Positions 10,261 through 22,442 are shown, counted from the first letter of the stretch. The stretch: DNA of 64,000 nucleotides from Pyrenochaeta sp. MPI-SDFR-AT-0127 (GCA_020747015.1 JAGTJM010000010.1:248001-312000); one strand, 5' to 3'. The notes: generated from the sequence alone by a model not told the origin. Program-made: numbers and translations.

Positions 10261-11313
10261 ATGGCGACAGCAGCTTCAACTCCGCCTCCAGCACTGACAT
10301 TCCCGCGCCCAATCTTCGCCGCCGTCTCCCCGCATCCGTTTCTGCAGGCGCACCTTTCAGCAGGAAAGACCGGCAGCCCACCAGCCCGGGCTAATGGGCG
10401 CGCTGCCCACGAATTTCGAAAACCAAAAATCAACACTGGCAGTTTGACGCATTGCAATGGGAGCGCGGTGGTGAGGCTGGGGAACACGAGTGTGGTGTGT
10501 GGTGTGCGAGCGGAGATATTGAAGGAGCAGGATGTACCAGGCGCAAATGCGCACTCGGCAGCAGCGGAGGCAGACAATGACGACGAAGACACGGAGGACG
10601 TGGAAGCTCTAAGGCTGCTGGTTCCAAATGTCGAATTATCCACAGGAAGCACACCAGGGCATATACCAGGCAATGCGCCCTCCACGTTTGCGCAGACACT
10701 CATCACCCGCATACGATCGCTTCTACACTCAACACACCTCCTGCGCTCCTCCGATCTCCGCATTCTGCACACGCCGCTCACAAATCCAGATGAGCCAGAT
10801 ATAGAACCAGAAGTGCAAGTGAGAGGATATTGGGTGTTATATTTGGACATTTTCTTCATTAGCATCGATGGCAATGCCTTTGACGCATCTTGGCTGTCCA
10901 TACTCGCCGCCTTGCAGGACACGCTCTTACCACACGCATATTTTGATGAGGAGCATGAAGGCATACTGTGTTCCGACAACCCCATGGAGGCACGGCGGCT
11001 GAGACTGCAAGCTTTTCCGGTATCCAGTACTTTTGTGGTGTTTGAGGGCCAGACGGAGGATGGAGATGAGGCAGAAGGGAGCGTAGAATGGGTATTGAGT
11101 GACCCCGATGCGTTCGAGGAGGGGGTGTGTCGAGAGACTGTGAGTGTTGTCGTGGATGCCTCAGCAGGAGGCAAGGGCACAAAGGACGCGGTAGTGTGCC
11201 GGATAGAAAAAAGCGGCGGAGGAGTCGTTGACAGAGAGCTTGTGAAGGAACTGGTCAAGAGGGCTATCAACCAGTGGATTGAGGTCAATGAACTGTTCAA
11301 GGGCAAGGCGTGA
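10261..11313 (+). CDS. RRP43: Exosome complex subunit RRP43 (RNase PH-like)
   Basis: A single exon of 350 residues. The RNase PH fold begins around residue 55 with EFRKPKINTGSLTHCNGSAV, then VRLGNTSVVCGVRAEIL, which best matches RRP43/EXOSC8 among the six ring subunits. The middle has GYWVLYLDIFFISIDGNAFDASWLSILAAL and the end forms the usual C-terminal helix (VKELVKRAINQWIEVNELF). As in other eukaryotic ring subunits, phosphorolytic activity is probably lost; RRP43 helps form the nine-subunit barrel that feeds RNA to Rrp44. An Asp/Glu-rich insert at about residues 98-117 and a Gly-rich segment near 300 look like lineage-specific loops. A 385-residue frame on the opposite strand is a shadow of this gene. 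Confidence 0.85.
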   Translation: MATAASTPPPALTFPRPIFAAVSPHPFLQAHLSAGKTGSPPARANGRAAHEFRKPKINTGSLTHCNGSAVVRLGNTSVVCGVRAEILKEQDVPGANAHSAAAEADNDDEDTEDVEALRLLVPNVELSTGSTPGHIPGNAPSTFAQTLITRIRSLLHSTHLLRSSDLRILHTPLTNPDEPDIEPEVQVRGYWVLYLDIFFISIDGNAFDASWLSILAALQDTLLPHAYFDEEHEGILCSDNPMEARRLRLQAFPVSSTFVVFEGQTEDGDEAEGSVEWVLSDPDAFEEGVCRETVSVVVDASAGGKGTKDAVVCRIEKSGGGVVDRELVKELVKRAINQWIEVNELFKGKA

Positions 11314-11882
11314 GCTGTTTCGTAGTCACTCCGGCTACGGGAACCTACAAGTCGACATTCCAACACAAGGGCGAGACCCGTAGAGACAACCCCAAAACGA
11401 ATTCCTCGTGACTATATTTTGATAAGATATCAGGGAGCCACAAGAAGCATTCACAGCATTCGAAAGGATAGGAGCCATAGCAAGTTGGCTCTCTCAAGGG
11501 TAACAGACCATACTGTTAAAATTGGTAGGGACGTTCAAGAAGGGATATACTACAATAACAGACCAGTCTGGTCCGACTCCAAACGCCTGACCTTCCAAGA
11601 TATCGCCAAGAGATGCTAGTATGCTTGCTAGAATGTCGCAATCATGCGGAAGGAAATGCTGAGTGACATAGAGAAGAGATAGTAGTGAAACGGCCGCAAG
11701 GCAAAGCTCGCTTGATCTCCAAGATCAACGCGACAATCAGCCGTCTTGGTAGACCTCGTCGCCCCCCAACTCAATAGTCCAGCATCCGTGCTCTTTATCC
11801 AACGTTGCTCGTACGCAAGCACCACACATGCTTGTCTCTTTGTTCATAATCATCACCGAGTGTCCCCTTATATGGTCAAGTA
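11314..11882. other. Intergenic between convergent genes
   Basis: The RRP43 and kinase genes end towards each other here. The stretch should hold two 3' ends and no promoter. No gene seen. Confidence 0.4.
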
Positions 11883-14256
11883 TCACCGGACCATGCGCTT
11901 GCTACGCACAATGAATGGACTGGGCATCTCAAGCTCCGTATCAGGATCCCAAACAGCAGCAGGCGAAGTCGCGCCAGCACTCCGACCCTTGACTGGACTT
12001 CGCCGGCCGAAGCCGAAGCCCTTTTTCCCCTCATCCTCACTCATAGCTTGAAGTGGGATTCCACGGGCTTGCTGGAGCTCTACAAGAGTCCGACCTTGGA
12101 TGCCACGGTTGTTGTGCATCGCTTGGATACGGATAGCCTCGTTGCCCCTCTTAGATGGGAGACCTACTAGCGGTGCAGATTTCGTGGCTGCACCAGTTTT
12201 GCGAGGTGATGTGGAGGTGGCCTCGTTGGATTTTGGCTTAGGTCGAGTCGGCGAGGTTGCAACGATAGGCACGGCAGAGACTGGGCGTGATTTTGCGACT
12301 TTTGGAGCGAGAAGATTTGGTGTGCTTCCTAGCCGCTGGGTTGGCTTCAGGAGTGGAGCCTGGGCGTTTGCGAGTACCTTGAAGGGGTCATCGCCTCCCA
12401 ATCGGCCACCCGAGGCGCTTCGAGCACGAGTTGGAGACGGCATAATGTGAAGGTCGTCATCGTCATCGAAATCACCATTCCATTCCGCTTCCGTTGGTGA
12501 CGGTGGCACCTCCGCTTCCCACTTCTTTGCCCCCTCTTTTGCAGCGGCGAAGATATTATGACGCGGATGTGGGTGGCGGCGAGGAGAGAGAGAGAGACCG
12601 GCAATCGAAGCGGGTGCCGGGGACGGCTCTGCCATTTGAATATCCATCGGGGAAGGAGGCGCCACAGGTTGAGTGAACATTGTGCGGGCACGAGATAGTG
12701 GGACACGAGGCCGCTTGGTCTTCGCCTTGATAGTAATGTCCTCGGTAGAGTCCTCCAGAGAAAGTGAGGATATATCTGTACCACTTCCGAAGTCCGAATT
12801 GGTATCCAGTGTGCTTTGTGAACCATTCATAGAAGTAGTCGTCTCCACATCTGTAGGAAACAACAAGCCCGCCTCTGTTGCCGGCATGAGCGGGGTGTTT
12901 GAGCGAGGAGCGAGCTTTGGTGATGTGCTCAAGCGATTCGGGTGCTTTGTCAGTGCTTTCTCGACTCGCTTATTTACCTCTTCCTCAAATGTTGCCTGAA
13001 GCCGAGAGAGTTCCTTTTGTACTCGCAGCTCTGTCTGTAGCTTTACCTGCCGCTCTATTTCCAGCTGGGCCTTGACTTCCCATTCCCGACGCAACTGATC
13101 GTCAATTTCCTTGCGTATGCGCGCCATTGACTCGTTGGCTTCTTTCTCTCTTCGTGCTACCAGCATTTTCTGATCCTTCAGATCCTGGCCGAGTTTGACC
13201 ACCTCCTGCTCTTTCCTCATCAGCTTTACGATTGGTAGGTTGAGAAGCGCTGCTGTATCTGGACGATGGTCGGGCGTAGTCTGAAGGCAGCTGGCAATGA
13301 CTTTACGCAGTTCAGCGGAGTAGCACGCTGGAATCTCTGGGAAGCGACCGAGCTTAATCTTTTGGATGAGCTCGAAATGGGTTTTTGCGTTGAAAGGCGG
13401 CGTCTTTGCACACATTTCGTAAATTATACAGCCTAATGCCCATATATCTGAGTGAGGGCCATACTGCTCGGCCTTGCAGATCTCTGGTGACATGTAGAAC
13501 GGAGTACCAACGTACGTGGAGGCGAAGTCGTGAGATTGGAGGATTTTAGACAGGCCGAAGTCGCCGAGTTTGACTGAATTGTCATCTCCAAGGAAGACTG
13601 TTGTTGGGATTAGTACTGCTTGAGAAGATGAAGAAAACTGCTTAGGTACTGACTGTTTTCAGGCTTTAGGTCCCTATGCAGGATCATGGGCTTCCTCGGG
13701 TCACGGGCAGGCTTCGCATTCCCAACCAGCCCCATGACATTGCGACCTGCCGCTGGAGGATCTTCACCATAGTGGCAGCGGTACAGCGCGCTCACAATCT
13801 GGCTGAAGATGCTCCAAACAAACTCCTCTTCGCATACTTGGTTCTTGTTCTTCAGGTCACGGATCACGCGACCTAGGTCACCATTCCCACAGTACTCCAT
13901 GTAGAGATGCAGATCTTGTGACGCCTTGATGTGGTCGCGCTCGAAGTAGGCGACAATGTTGGGGTGGCGCAGCTCCTTTAGAATGGAAAGCTCGGCTTGC
14001 AATTGTTCGCGTTCCTTCTGGGACATTTTAAGATAGCTGATTTCCTTTCGACAGAGGATCTTTGCCATGGTTAGCAAGCAGCGCACGCACCGTCTAGATG
14101 GTTGCATACGTAGCCGTCCGACTTGCGCTTTACCTTGCGGATGACTCCAAAAGAGCCATGGCCTATGGGGGCATTAGCATGTCCAATCTACGGCCAAGGA
14201 AGACTCTACTGCGCACCAATCTTCTCCAGGACATCGTACTTGTCGTCCTCAGGCAT
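11883..14256 (-). CDS. nimA: NIMA-type serine/threonine protein kinase
   Basis: Four exons (14256-14217, 14162-14110, 14059-13654, 13597-11883) encode 737 residues. The protein opens with MPEDDKYDVLEKIG and the glycine loop GHGSFG, then the catalytic lysine in CRKEI, followed by SYLKMSQKEREQLQAEL, typical of NIMA. The catalytic loop is HRDLKPEN, the metal site DFG in KLGDFGLSK, and the activation segment ends MSPE. A long coiled coil follows the kinase domain (about residues 310-400, rich in K/E/R/Q). The rest is a disordered Ser/Pro-rich tail with basic patches, as in A. nidulans NimA, where it controls localisation and turnover. The family drives mitotic entry and spindle or nuclear-pore changes. 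The first two exons are only 40 and 53 bases, so simple ORF finding would miss the N-terminus. Confidence 0.92.
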
Positions 14257-14592
14257 GATTAAGGGTACTGCTATTGCTCAAGAAACATGCAATTAGGAAA
14301 TGTAGAAGGTGCGAAATGCTGCTTTTGTTAGTGGGTGGTCAAATGTCTGAAATGCTCTCTGGACGAGACGCAAGCTCGGGGCCGTGTTTGGGCCATGTTT
14401 ACGCTAAGGGCGTCGAACCAGCAACGGGGCTGCACGAGCCTCTCGCGGCTCCGTCGTGCGCCCCCCCAAAAGGGTCTGCCCTTATCGATTGCTAACTCCG
14501 AACCTCCGCCGCTGCTCGTCATCACGCAGCATGAATTTACCTCGCTTGAGCAATGTGCTGCACGTCGTCTCCTAACGCCCGATTTTGCCACC
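14257..14592. promoter_or_regulatory. Divergent promoter, NIMA kinase and ankyrin-BTB gene
   Basis: Only 336 bases separate the two start codons, so the genes must share promoter space. No specific site recognised. A run of C (CCCCCCC) occurs at about 14461. Confidence 0.5.
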
Positions 14593-16690
14593 ATGGATGT
14601 CAAGAAGAAGCACGAGATCGAGGCAGCCCTTGCGACGGAAGTGCAGGCAATTTCGGCTGGGCAATTGAAGGAAGAGAACCCGCTTGATCTGACTCGAGAC
14701 TTTCGCCTCTTCTGCGAAGCATGTCGGAGAGGGGACCTGAAGGTCTGCCAGGAGCTGATAAGTACTGGCATCAACATCAATGCAAGGGACAGATTCGATT
14801 ACACGCCTCTGATCCTGGTAAGGCATCTCATTTCCTTGGCCCATGTTCGCTGCTTCAACCGACTTGCCTTGCGACTGGTGCTAACCGCTGTGTTCTCAAG
14901 GCTAGTCTATGCGGCCACTACGAAGTCATACGACTGCTGCTTGAAAATGGCGCTTTATGTGAGCGAGACACTTTCCAAGGTGAACGGTGCCTATACAATG
15001 CGCTGAACGATCGTATACGAAATCTGCTTCTATCCTACGACTACGCCAAGTCTACCAACCCTCTACAACCGCTTGCAGGTAAGCACCCAGATTCAAACCA
15101 CATGCAAGACAAACGCTGAACACAGACTCCCCGTTATCCACAGCACATATAACTTCGCTCCTCGCAAGACCCATGCCAAAAACTACCGACATCACCATCA
15201 CCACATACGATGAGACCTTCAACCTCCACAAGTTTCTGCTAGCCGCACGGTCACCATATTTTGCAAAGAAACTAGCAGCAGCGCCATCTACTGCGTCGTG
15301 GAAGCTACCGAACTCTATACCGGCAGAATCGTTGGGTGTAGCACTACAATATTTGTATTTTCAAGAGGTTTCTATACGCAGGGCCCTCTTTGGTTTGAGC
15401 GACGAGCAAGAGCTTGTAGTCCTCAATGGTATTGATAAAATTGGGAAACAGCTGGAAATAGAACGGTTATTTGAGGATATCACAGAAGTATCAGACAGGC
15501 GGTTGTTGCGACAACGACGAGCAGAAGAGTTGGAGAGGGGTCGAGATCAGTTGGATGATTGGTTCAAAGGGAATGTCCTGAAGTACAAGCGAGTCGTAGA
15601 TACCGCGAAGGTAGACAGCATACATTGGGACCGTGACAATTCCATCTTTGCTGATATACTACTACGCGCGGATGACGAGTACGAGGATGGTGTGTCAGAT
15701 CAAAGTGATCGATCACCTGGACCATCAGAGTCGTCGACCCCACCTGTGCACAATGTGCCTGGCGCACTGCTCGGCATCCCAGTCGGGCCAATTCGATCTC
15801 GGTCACCATCACGACAGCGAGCGCCGCGCAAATCGACGATATTCCCAGCACATCGCGCCATGCTGCTACGGTCTGAGTACTTCCTGACAATGTTCAGTTC
15901 ACAATTCAAGGAGGCACAAGACACGCCTCACCTACAGATCGTCACAATAGATTGCTCGCCAGCAGTGCTCGAGACCATACTAACATTCATGTACACCGAG
16001 CGCGCTGACTTTGGCCTAGACATCGCCATTGACGTGCTTTTTGCAGCAGACCAGCTTTTCATCGAGAAATTGAAGCAACGTGCCGCCATCATCATCTCTG
16101 CATTAGGCAATGGGTCGACTTCAGCTGTGGAATCAGATAATCCTCGTGGCGAAACAGATGCGGAAGAAACTCTCGACATCTATGAGGTCATACGGGCAGG
16201 CTGGGATACTCGAGTTCAGCGTTTGGAAGAGTTCGCCGCCCGGTACATTGCGTATCGACTTGAACATTACATTGATCAGCCAGAATTCGCCGACCTAGTG
16301 CAGGAGTCGGCGAATAGGGTCAAAGCACGCCAGGAAACGGACACTGTAGAACTTGTTGATGACATACGATACTACCTGTCAGAGCGCTTTAGACTACGGT
16401 TCGAGGACAGCGGTATACACGAAATGATGGACGAGAAAGCAACACTCAAAGCCAGTACTGCAGGAGGTCTGGTGGATGCTATGGCCGACTTCGATTTGGA
16501 GGGCAGCCGACCCGAGAAAAGTGTAGAAGAGAAAAACCATGCATTGTTAGAGCAACACATCGCTACTGGCGTGATAAGAGATTTGGAAGGCAACGCAGTG
16601 GGAGACGAGTTTACCCAGGATGCCATGAATTACCAAATCTTGCTTGGGAAGATTGATGCATTATTGGAGATGCTGAACCTGGACGCTTAG
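14593..16690 (+). CDS. Ankyrin-repeat and BTB/POZ domain protein
   Basis: Exons 14593-14817, 14901-15078 and 15144-16690 give about 649 residues. An alternative acceptor at 15125 keeps frame and adds six residues. The branch-like CTGAAC at about 15115 is too close to 15125 and better placed for 15143. The N-terminus has ankyrin repeats (about residues 35-120; GDLKVCQELISTG, DYTPLILASLCGHYEVIRLLLENGA). Two BTB regions follow, the first near DITITTYDETFNLHKFLLAARSPYF, the second around FPAHRAMLLRSEYFLTMFSS. The region between is disordered with SRSPSRQR. The order matches fungal Btb3-like / ABTB1-like proteins, which are likely substrate adaptors for Cul3 ubiquitin ligase. That role is inferred from the family. 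Confidence 0.85.
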
Positions 16691-17180
16691 TTACACCAGA
16701 TCTCACATGCAGTTAGTTTGGTTGTTGAGCAACTGTGTATAATTTGAAATAGAATTATAGTGGCAACAACACAGTCACTTGAATACACCTAGAGCATCCT
16801 TGTTTTGTCAACTAGTATAGGCAGATGCGGCATTGCCACTTCCGTTGAGCGATTCACTGTACTGTCCTTCTTTGGATCTTCTCCTTTGTGTGGAGAGCTT
16901 CTTTCTAATCCATTGCACTTCGTGACATCATGGGCGGGGTAGCTTCCGACAAAAAGGCACCCCACTAAACCGACAGTGAACACAAATACCTGGGTAGCAC
17001 AGAATGCGCATTCTTGCCCATCCAACATCCATCTTCCGGCCTTCGTTTGCAGTCTTAACTCCTACTGCTCGACACTGGACCTCTCGAGCATTGATTATAG
17101 CACCACGAAATCTTTCCATCCGAGCGAGTGTGTCCTGTGAACGCGAGAAGGTGACTTTGAGAAGGAAGGGAGCCGTCGCC
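16691..17180. other. Intergenic / possible 5' extension of the hydrolase gene
   Basis: No separate gene. From 17004 an ATG opens a frame that runs without stop into the hydrolase start at 17181, so the right part may be coding. Confidence 0.4.
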
Positions 17181-18036
17181 ATGTCTACTGGATCAACGCA
17201 ATCGCAGGCTTGCTGCAATACGCCTGCTGTGGTCGGCAAAGGCTACTCACCCAAGGGCGATTACATTGAGGTCGATGGGCTGAAGACGTGTACGTACGAG
17301 CCTTATTCACTACCCCCAATCCTGACCATTCATTCCAGACGCCACCGGTCCCAAGGATGCAAAGCAGGCTATCCTTGTTGTATATGATATCTTCGGTTTC
17401 TTCAACCAGACTCTCCAAGGCGCCGACATCCTTGCATACACTGACAAGGAACATCCATATCAGGTTTTCATGCCGGATTTCTTCGAAGGCAGCCCGGCTG
17501 ACATTTCTTGGTATCCTCCGGATGATAAGGAGAAAGAAAAGAAGCTTGGTGAGTTCTTCAAGACTAAAGCGGCTCCGCCGAAGACGCTGTCTCGAATTCC
17601 CAAGATTGTCGAGGAGCTGGGAAAGAGTAGGGGGATTGAGAAGTGGGCTATCATTGGCTACTGTTGGGGTGGAAAGGTACGTGTACACGCAAGGACTGCA
17701 CTTGATCCCGGCCTGACGTATGCATAGATCGTCAATCTATCCTCTCAAGAGGGCACTAAGTTCAAAGTTGCAGCAGCATGCCACCCAGCCATGGTTGCCG
17801 CAGATGATGCTCCTGGGGTGACTATTCCCTACATCATGCTGCCCTCTAAGGATGAGCCCAAAGAGGATGTCGAGAAGTGGGAGAAGGCCCTCAAGGTGCC
17901 CCACGTGGTAGAGTGGTTCCCGGATCAAGTGCACGGATGGATGGCTGCGCGTGGCGATCTTGAACAGGACAAGGTGAAGAAAGAGTATGAACGTGGTTAT
18001 AAGCTGGTGTTGGACTTCTTTCACAACCATATGTGA
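17181..18036 (+). CDS. Dienelactone hydrolase family protein
   Basis: Exons 17181-17289, 17339-17676 and 17728-18036 encode 251 residues. Conserved parts are the nucleophile motif GYCWGG (Cys in place of Ser, as in dienelactone hydrolases), the acid region around AACHPAM...IPYIMLPSKDEP, and the catalytic His in DQVHGW. The family hydrolyses lactone or ester bonds in alpha/beta-hydrolase proteins; fungal members are often annotated AIM2-like and their natural substrates are unclear. A longer form starting at 17004 would add 59 residues rich in Arg and Ser with almost no acidic residues, resembling a mitochondrial presequence. Which start is used cannot be decided here. Confidence 0.88.
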
Positions 18037-18824
18037 GTCAACTGCTTAGGGGGCATGGGCGGTGGTAGAGAAATTTGACCATGGTGCTGAGCCTCACAGG
18101 AATTCGGGCACGAAGCTGTAATCGACACATGAACATGCCATGCAATGAGTATCAATGCGAAAGTAATGATAATTGATTCAAAGTCCAATATGAAATACGG
18201 TTCACGTGATGGCGTGTTTTTCCTGGTTGGATGCGCAACCTTGGCGCTTCCAGTCCTGGAGGGCGGCCTGGTCAGACAGTGACCTGTGGACAACAAACCA
18301 GTCGCCAGCAAGATGGCACCCCTAGCAAGTGACCGAAAGCCTGGACAGAAAGTCAACGAATGCCTGGGCTATTCTATGCCGCGGTGTAGTGAAAAGGACC
18401 GAAACACGACGGCACAATTCCGACAGGTGTCCAACGGCTGCGTGAGATTACAATGCATTGCATATGACGAGGCTCACTGTATACCAATTGTGATGCATCG
18501 GATCACGAAGCTCACGGAAAGAAAAAAAGGTTGAGGGTAAGGCTGAACATGTTCCAGGCTTCGGATGTTGTTCAAGGCAAAAGTGTGGGGCTCGGCTCGT
18601 GGGGTAGACTCCATGGGGCTTAGTGGATGCTCTGGCGCCGATGGATTGTGGCCCAGAAACCGAGGGGAGTCGGCAATTGATCATGTGCTGGCGACGCGGT
18701 TGTATGTGTCGCACCTTATAGCATGCATTGAAGCCGGAGCCATATTTTAATCTTGTCTTCTGAACAAACTCTCTCCCTTTTGTATTTTTATTCTTGTCAT
18801 CGTACAAAAAAGTGTTTTCTGATC
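18037..18824. other. Intergenic
   Basis: Terminator of the hydrolase and promoter of the acyl-CoA synthetase gene. An AT-rich CATATTTTAATC lies at about 18740 and a pyrimidine-rich leader follows. No gene seen. Confidence 0.4.
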
Positions 18825-20954
18825 ATGGCTCTCGGTGCGTGCCCAGACTTTGTGCAGCCATTGCATATCTGAGCTGACAATGCATACCAGTACCTGTAGC
18901 AGGCGCAATTGCTGGCGCCAGCGCCGCCGCCGCCTATTTGGACGCCAAGTATCACATCTCCAAAGACATACGAGGCATCCGCGGCCAACGAGCAGCCCAA
19001 CGCGCCCTCGAGAAAGCCGGTAAGTTCATCCCGAAGTGCTCCCACCATTCATCCATCCTGTATACTGAACCCCGGCAGCACAAGGCAAGGGCCAGTCCCT
19101 CTGGTACCAATTCGAAGCCCAAGTTCGTCGCCTTCCCTCGCACGAAGAAGCCATCTGGTCTCGCAATGGCTGCTACACCTGGGCCGAGACGTACGCGAAT
19201 GCATGCCGCTACGGACAATTCCTGCTTCAGAATGATGTACAGTCCGGCGCTCTCGTGGCCATGTATATGATGAACCGCCCAGAGTTTCTGTTTGCGCATC
19301 TCGGGAGCTGGTCCGTTGGCTCAGCGCCTGCATGGATCAACTATAATCTGGCTGGCGATGCATTGGTGCATTGTTTGAAGGTCGCGGGAAGTAAAGTCCT
19401 ACTTGTCGATGAGGATAAGGACTGTAGGGACAGGATTGAGGCAGTGAGAGAAAGGTTGGAAAAGGAGCTGGGAATGACCATCATTATTCTCGACGGGCAT
19501 CGAAAGGGTGAAATCTCGCGCATGGAGCCCAAAAGACCAGATGATGAATTGAGAGTTGGTGTCAAGGGCAAATTCCCTCTGTTCTTATTCTATACAAGGT
19601 TGGTTCACCTTCCAAAGTCCGTGGGCAAGAAGCTGACATCTGTAGCGGCACCACTGGCCATCCTAAAGCATGTCCTTTCGAGACTCAAAGAGCTGCTGGA
19701 CTTACTGGCCGTGTAGGCGCCATGGGGCTGAGACCTGGACCCAACGGCGACAGATGGTATGTCTGTATGCCATTGTATCATGGCACTGGAGGCACAACTG
19801 CTCTTGTCTGTCTAGTAACTGGAATAACGTGCTGTATTGGCACCAAGTTCTCAACATCACGATTCTGGACCGACGTCCGAGACTCACAATCCACCGCTAT
19901 TGTTTACGTAGGAGAAACAGCTCGCTATCTGATCAATAGCCCTCCGAGCGAGCTAGACCGGAAACACAACGTCAGAGCCATGTTTGGAAATGGCCTTCGC
20001 CCCGACGTGTGGCAGCGCTTCGTCGACCGCTTCGGCATCGAAGTCGTTGGCGAATTTTTCAATAGCACCGAAGGCGTCATGGCTCTCTTCAACGGCTCTC
20101 GCGGCCCATTCACAGCTACATCTGTCGGACACCAGGGCTTGATTGACCGCTGGCGGTTTCACAACACCTATGTTCCTGTCGAAATTGACTTTGCCACTGG
20201 TGACCTCCTCCGTGACCCCAAGACCGGTTTCTGCCGCCGGAAGTCATACGAAGAAGGCAGTGAAATTCTTGTTCAGATGCCCTCCGAGCAGGCTTTTGTC
20301 GGTTATTGGAACAATCCCGATGCCACGGAGAAACGATTCGAGCGTAACGTCTTCAAAAAAGGCGACCTTTGGTACCGCACAGGCGATGCCTTGCGCCGCG
20401 ACGCCGACGGAAGATGGTTCTTCATGGATCGCTTGGGTGACACGTTTCGCTGGAAGTCTGAAAACGTGAGCACAGCAGAGGTCAGCGAGGCACTCGGTAG
20501 CTTCCCCGGTATCCAAGAGACCAACGTCTACGGAGTTGAAGTACCTGGCTATGATGGACGAGCAGGGTGTGCGGCCATCTACGTTGACCCGGCGCAGCGT
20601 GACTCATTCGACTTCAACGCTCTACTGACGCACGCGAAGAGCAAGCTACCGAAATATGCAGTACCAGTCTTCTTGAGGATGCAGAAGGCGCAGACAACAA
20701 TGCACAACAACAAGCAGAACAAGGTACCATTAAGAAATGACGGGATCGACCTTAGGAAAATAGTGGAAAGGGCGGATAAGGAGGCGATAGAGCAAGGGGT
20801 TCAAGACGTAGAGTACGATACACTGTATTGGCATCCTGCATCTCTCGGGTCGGGCAAGGGTGCAGGGTCTCAGGATAAAGGCTATGTAGTCTTTACCTTG
20901 GAAGATTGGGACAAACTGAGGGGAGGTGCAGGTGGTGCGGAGGCAAAGTTATGA
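18825..20954 (+). CDS. FAT1: Very-long-chain acyl-CoA synthetase / fatty acid transport protein (FATP)
   Basis: Four exons (18825-18834, 18891-19019, 19079-19598, 19646-20954) give 655 residues. The first exon is only 10 bases (MAL plus one base). An N-terminal hydrophobic segment (VAGAIAGASAAAAYL) is followed by the AMP-binding motif YTSGTTGHPK, split by the third intron. The FATP/VLACS signatures are GNGLRPDVWQRF and VGEFFNSTEG, then YRTGDALRRDADGRWFFMDRLGDTFRWKSENVS. It activates long and very long fatty acids to CoA esters, possibly linked to uptake. The protein ends in AKL, a standard PTS1 peroxisome signal, which points to feeding peroxisomal beta-oxidation. Confidence 0.92.
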
Positions 20955-21472
20955 GGTGCGCCGATAGCGTCGCCTTTCAGCATGCTAGAGTATTCGACAA
21001 GCATCTGTTTTGGGATTGTTTGGTATATGATGCAATATTGTGTTTTCCACGGCGCGTTTAGTGTTTGCGGTAGTTATGGGTGTTTACTGTCTTCAAGAAC
21101 TGCCCTTACCCACCCCGAGGGCGTATTCATAACTCAGTGTGTATACTTCGAAGAATCAATCTCCTTCCAAAACGATTATTGAGACTGAAGTGCTCCAAGT
21201 AGCTGGCGTACACAAAGCAGTCTAAAGTAGAACAGATGCCCACTCAACACTGAAACTATCTAGCATCTAGTCAAGGGAACAGTAACTCCATGTGAGAAAG
21301 GATCGAGTCGATCAGACTGCCATTTCGTCTATGATGATCAAGGTGCCTATGGTTCACCCTTACCGTGTATTAAATACCCTTGGGATGTTTTCTGCTGGTG
21401 ACGTAAACCGAGTCCTTGTCCAGGCAATACAAGTTCTTCTGTCCCAATGCTATCTGGTCGCGCATTTGTTCC
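20955..21472. other. Intergenic between convergent genes
   Basis: 3' flanks of the acyl-CoA synthetase and ureG genes. No gene seen. Confidence 0.4.
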
Positions 21473-22442
21473 TCAGGACATACTATAGCTTCTCTCCTTA
21501 CCCTCTATACTTTCCTCCATCAAGGTGGGCTCGAAATTAGGTTTCCGCGCCTGCGACGCGCCCGAGGCTTTCCATGCAGACAAAATCAGATCCACAATAG
21601 CATCTACACCCTGATCCTTCTTAACCACAGCAAATATGGTGGGGCCACCGTCCCTCATTCTCCTACTATCCCTCTCCATGACATTCAAGTCAGCACCCAC
21701 GGCGTCGGCAAGATCAATCTTGTTGACGATCAGTAGGTCTGATTGCGTAATGCCTGGTCCTCCTTTGCGAGGGATCTTGTCACCACCCGAGACGTCAATT
21801 ACGTAGATGATGAAGTCGGCAAGTTCGCGGGAATAGTTGGCGGCCAGGTTGTCGCCACCGGACTCGATGAGTAGGAGGTCGGTATTAAACTTTTGGTGCA
21901 AGTTGGTGAGGGTGAGGAGATTGACGGATATGTCTTCTCGTACAGCGGCGTGGGGACAGCCGCCCGTCTCGACAGCCACGATGCGATCGCTGTTGCAGAA
22001 TTGCCATGAGCTTGATCGTGTTGGCAGGACGCAGCGAAGACTTACGCGGGAAGAGCGTTGTTCTTGGTCAAGAACTCGGCGTCTTCTCTTGTGAAGATGT
22101 CATTCGTCACCGCAGCTATGGAGAAGCGGGTTCGAAGGTGTTTGCAGAGGGTCAGCATGAGGGCTGTCTTGCCGGAGCCGACAGGGCTGATAAAGTCAGT
22201 ATAATCTTTGAAAGCGCTTTGTTGGATGGCGGGGGTAGAGAGGGCATGTCAAGGAAACAAGGAGAGGAGACCAACCCTCCAATGCCAATGGTGAAGGCTC
22301 TCTCTTCCCAGTCTCTGCCGTCAATGATTGGCATCTCGCGCCCATTGAAGCTTCCTGGCCCATCAAGGATCTCGTGAGTGTGGCCGTGGTCTGGGGCAGC
22401 ATGCGAATGTGACGCGCCGTCATGTGAGTGGCTGTGCGACAT
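21473..22442 (-). CDS. ureG: Urease accessory GTPase UreG
   Basis: Exons 22442-22276, 22186-22046 and 21989-21473 encode 274 residues. The start [14 protein letters not shown] and a further HGHTH make a His-rich nickel-binding tail, found in plant and fungal UreG. The P-loop GPVGSGKT is split by the first intron. Next come the UreG metal motif CPH (in [13 protein letters not shown]), ESGGDNLAA, and the G4-type NKID. UreG hydrolyses GTP while passing Ni(II) to apo-urease with UreD/UreF partners. No other urease gene is in this window, as is normal for fungi, where these genes are dispersed. Confidence 0.95.

Noticed and set aside
10209..11366. 385-residue open frame on the minus strand opposite RRP43
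   Set aside because: It fully overlaps a gene with clear family motifs, is Ser/Thr/Arg-rich and resembles no protein; a codon-usage shadow.
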